Shown piece by piece: positions 32,199 through 34,285 of a stretch of DNA of 34,285 nucleotides. Source of the DNA: Gammaproteobacteria bacterium (GTDB lineage Bacteria > Pseudomonadota > Gammaproteobacteria > Enterobacterales > Alteromonadaceae). Location of the stretch: the NCBI GenBank assembly GCA_018815765.1, contig JAHIWM010000198.1, positions 1-34,285 on the forward strand. The letters run 5' to 3'. Positions within the stretch are counted from its first letter, which is position 1, and each line of letters starts with the position of its first letter. The notes beneath the pieces were generated by a model. The model saw only the letters and a program-made list of their open reading frames with translations. It did no database searches and was not told the origin of the DNA. Both the position numbers and the translations under genes were made by a program.

Positions 32199-33350
32199 AT
32201 GACCCATTGCCACACCTTAATTGTCGGAGCCGGCCACGCTGGTTATAGCCTGGCCAAAGAATTACGTAAGCTGGACCCGCATCGCGGTATTTGCCTTATC
32301 AGCAGCGACAGTGCGGATTATTACTCCAAACCTTTGTTATCCACTGGTTTTAGCAAACACAAAAGCGCAGCAGATTTTATCCAAAAAACTGCAAAACAAA
32401 TGGCTGATGAACTGAACATCGCGATTTTGCCACACTGTAACGCGGAACAGATTGACGCAGAGCAACATCAGCTGCAAACAGATAAATGCGTCATACAGTA
32501 TCAGCAACTGGTGCTTGCTACAGGAGCAAGTCCGGTCAAACTGCCTTTACCTGCGGCAACTGCAGGCCTGGTCTGGTCTGTGAATGATTTAGCTGATTAT
32601 CAGAACTTCCTGCAGCAATGCCAGGGTAAGCAAAAAATCACACTCTTAGGTGCAGGTTTAGTTGGCATTGAATATGCTAATGATTTAGCTGCAGCTGGTT
32701 TTCAGGTGTCCGTGATAGCGCTGGAGCAACAACCTTTGGCTCAGCTGTTACCAGCTCAATTGGGAGAGGTATTACAGCAGCAGCTAAAAACAGTTGGCGT
32801 AGAGTTTTATTGGGGTTCTGCTATCGCAGATGCAGAGCTCATCGACCAGCAACTCAGCCTGACACTGGCCGATGGCCGCCGTGTGGAGACAGAACTAATC
32901 CTTTCTGCTGTAGGTTTGAGGCCAAATGTGCAATTAGCACTACAAGCCGGTGTTTGGTGTGGAAAGGGCATAAAGGTGAGCCAGACTCTGGCAACTTCGG
33001 TCGCTGATATCTATGCTTTGGGCGACTGTGCAGAGGTATGTGGCCATAACCTGATGTATATTCAGCCTATTAGTTTATCTGCCAAAGCTTTAGCTTTGAC
33101 TCTTACAGGACAAAGCACAGCGGTACAATTCCCTGTGATGCCTGTGATTGTTAAATCACCAGCTTTGCCTGTAGTTAGTTGGCCTGCAGCATCACAGCAA
33201 CCCGGTGAATGGACTATTGAAGGACAAGAGCTGGACTGGATAGCGAAGTTTCAAAGTCCGTCTGGTGTGTTGCTTGGTTTTGCCTTAACCGGAAAAATGG
33301 TGGCGCAACGCTTACGGCTGGCAAAAGAAATGCCAGCATTGATAGCTTAA
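32199..33350 (+). CDS. FAD/NAD(P)-dependent oxidoreductase, rubredoxin-NAD+ reductase type
   Basis: A 383-aa flavoprotein of the pyridine-nucleotide-disulfide class. The FAD-binding glycine motif is LIVGAGHAGY (~8-17), the NAD-binding motif is LLGAGLVGIEYANDL (~150), and the second FAD motif is IYALGDCAEV (~272). Two recurring signatures of rubredoxin/nitric-oxide-type reductases are ISSDSADYYSKPLLS and VLATGASPVKLP. There is no redox-active CxxxxC. I would therefore expect electron transfer from NAD(P)H to rubredoxin or a similar small carrier. No rubredoxin gene is in the window, so the partner is elsewhere or different. It is divergent from ubiC; the ribosome site is weak. Confidence 0.85.
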   Translation: MTHCHTLIVGAGHAGYSLAKELRKLDPHRGICLISSDSADYYSKPLLSTGFSKHKSAADFIQKTAKQMADELNIAILPHCNAEQIDAEQHQLQTDKCVIQYQQLVLATGASPVKLPLPAATAGLVWSVNDLADYQNFLQQCQGKQKITLLGAGLVGIEYANDLAAAGFQVSVIALEQQPLAQLLPAQLGEVLQQQLKTVGVEFYWGSAIADAELIDQQLSLTLADGRRVETELILSAVGLRPNVQLALQAGVWCGKGIKVSQTLATSVADIYALGDCAEVCGHNLMYIQPISLSAKALALTLTGQSTAVQFPVMPVIVKSPALPVVSWPAASQQPGEWTIEGQELDWIAKFQSPSGVLLGFALTGKMVAQRLRLAKEMPALIA

Positions 33351-33411
33351 CGTCCGACCTTCGGGTAAGATCCTTTTTTGAATGTTTGATAAAAATGAAA
33401 GAGTAAACCGG

Positions 33412-33822
33412 ATGAAAAAAGCGCTGACTTGTTTTGTTTTTTTATTGTTAAGTCAAAACCTTTGGGCTCAGGATGAAGCCAATACGCCGATGAAGGCGAG
33501 TTACGCTTATTTTGGTTTTGACCCGGACATAGTCACTAACTATGTCACACCAACCACTGAAGAACTGGGTTATGTGCGGGTGACGATGGAATTGATGATT
33601 ATGGATAAAAAGTATCTGGAAGTGGTTGAACACCACGAACCCCTGATCCTGGATAAAATTGTCGCCGCTTTTGGCCGCGAAAATGCGGATACCATTAAGT
33701 CTTTAACAGGCCGTGAAGAAATCCGGTTAAAAATTCTGAACCAGTTGCGCGACACTCTGAAAAAAGAAACAGGTCAGGATATTTTGAAAGACGTGTTATT
33801 TACCAAATACCTGTACCACTAA
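33412..33822 (+). CDS. FliL-like exported protein
   Basis: A 136-aa protein with a signal peptide (MKKALTCFVFLLLSQNLWAQ), so it is exported. The mature part matches the FliL periplasmic domain: YVRVTMELMIMDKKYLEVVEHHEPLILDKI, then DTIKSLTGREEIRLKILNQLRDTLKKETGQ (each quoted in pieces: VRVTMELM, HEPLILDKI, LTGREEIRLKILNQL), ending in VLFTKYLYH. FliL normally has an N-terminal membrane anchor and belongs to flagellar operons; here the leader ends in a cleavage-like site and no flagellar gene is near. I use ATG at 33412 because it gives the signal peptide; an ATG at 33382 would add ten charged residues. The exact role is unknown. Confidence 0.82.
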   Translation: MKKALTCFVFLLLSQNLWAQDEANTPMKASYAYFGFDPDIVTNYVTPTTEELGYVRVTMELMIMDKKYLEVVEHHEPLILDKIVAAFGRENADTIKSLTGREEIRLKILNQLRDTLKKETGQDILKDVLFTKYLYH

Positions 33823-33829
33823 TCTCCAG

Positions 33830-33859
33830 CTTACCGCACTGTCAGCGCTGTGCGGTAAG
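33830..33859. terminator. Terminator between the fliL-like gene and glpG
   Basis: CTTACCGCAC and GTGCGGTAAG form a perfect 10-bp stem with a 10-base loop, followed on the plus strand by TGTTTTATTTG. It starts 7 bases after the fliL-like stop and overlaps the last codons of the gene on the minus strand. Confidence 0.8.
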
Positions 33860-34285
33860 TGTTTTATTTGCAGCAATAAGTAAAACAGCGCAAAGTATTC
33901 CAGCCAGCAAACCTGCCAGATGCGCCCAGTTTGCCATCGAAATCCATAGCAGATCAAAAAAGCCAATCACCAGCCATATCAGCATAAAACCAACTAAACC
34001 ATTACTGATGTGCAAACCCCAGTTTGGTTTTAATAAACCGCATATCCAATAAAAACCAAACAAACCATAGACCAGGCCGGACATGCCACCAAAGTTGACA
34101 TCCACCATCAGCCACTGCGCGAGGTTAGAAAAAAACAGCACCAGTAGTGTAAGGCTAACGGCAACAATACGACCTAATTTCAGTTCAAGCGGGCCTAATA
34201 AATACCAGACCCAAATCAGGTTAAATACCAGATGAGAACCAGAAAAATGCAACCAGCCCGGAGTAAACCAGCGCCAGCCTTGCTG
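33842..34285 (-). CDS. glpG: Rhomboid intramembrane serine protease (GlpG type), 5' end cut off
   Basis: The frame runs to the edge of the window, so the N-terminal part is missing; 147 residues are seen. It includes the end of the loop 1 and helix 2 region (HFSGSHLVFNLIWVWYLLGP), the catalytic serine in GGMSGLVYG and the catalytic histidine in ANWAHLAGL, with the usual helices between. The serine motif is GMSG where E. coli has GLSG. GlpG cleaves transmembrane helices of unstable membrane proteins. A TTG at 34252 is not a real start. It converges on the fliL-like gene. Confidence 0.9.
   Translation of the reverse strand, partial: QQGWRWFTPGWLHFSGSHLVFNLIWVWYLLGPLELKLGRIVAVSLTLLVLFFSNLAQWLMVDVNFGGMSGLVYGLFGFYWICGLLKPNWGLHISNGLVGFMLIWLVIGFFDLLWISMANWAHLAGLLAGILCAVLLIAANKTLTAQR

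Overview
The window is a typical chromosomal stretch of a Gram-negative gammaproteobacterium. Gene content and protein character fit an Alteromonadales/Chromatiales-type aquatic bacterium, with Rheinheimera as my best guess. The reasons are conserved gamma-type operons (yibN-grxC-secB-gpsA diverging from gpmI-envC-yibQ; ftsYEX diverging from rsmD; ubiCA), several families common in Alteromonadales (DUF3718, DUF416/YjaG, DUF2721, DUF3833), heavy c-di-GMP signalling and glutamine-rich proteins. The genus is an inference from recall, not a search result. I see no prophage, integrase, transposase gene, CRISPR array, tRNA or rRNA.

Layout. 1-1834: 3' end of pldB, the CDF metal exporter fieF, and the tRNA methyltransferase trmL. 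1929-5819: a very large membrane sensor (periplasmic propeller, PAS, degenerate GGDEF, intact EAL). 5820-6159: a gene-free stretch filled by a 124-bp tandem repeat with hairpins. 6160-8391: gpsA, secB, grxC and yibN (minus strand). 8568-12325: gpmI, envC and the yibQ-type deacetylase. 12328-12382: a perfect 27-bp-arm palindrome between convergent genes. 12391-13245: rpoH, preceded by a perfect CIRCE-type operator. 13457-14677: an EAL-HDOD protein. 14695-17557: ftsX, ftsE and ftsY (minus). 17642-18238: rsmD. 18291-18923: a small secreted DUF3718 protein whose long leader looks like a c-di-GMP-I (GEMM) riboswitch with its own promoter. 19021-20784: yjaG-type, DUF2721 and DUF3833 genes. 20840-26001: two sensor kinases and one NarL-type response regulator. 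26158-26907: a multi-pass membrane protein. 27064-29157: an ECF sigma / membrane anti-sigma / exported coiled-coil operon. 29271-30693: a 2OG-Fe(II) oxygenase and a PepSY-type membrane protein. 30688-32075: ubiA and ubiC. 32199-33822: a rubredoxin-reductase-like flavoprotein and a FliL-like exported protein. 33842-34285: a rhomboid protease of the GlpG type, cut by the window edge.

How the parts work together. Two EAL proteins and a probable c-di-GMP riboswitch place both making/breaking and sensing of c-di-GMP in this region. RpoH and the CIRCE site concern heat-shock control. SecB, GpsA, FtsEX/EnvC, FtsY and GlpG serve envelope building, cell division and membrane-protein quality. UbiC/UbiA make the quinone head group and prenylate it. 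The observations most worth a second look are the riboswitch and its apparent Shine-Dalgarno-sequestering leader, the CIRCE site in front of rpoH, the 124-bp repeat with tandem GA mismatches, the long palindrome, and the three-gene ECF operon whose last product I cannot assign to a family.
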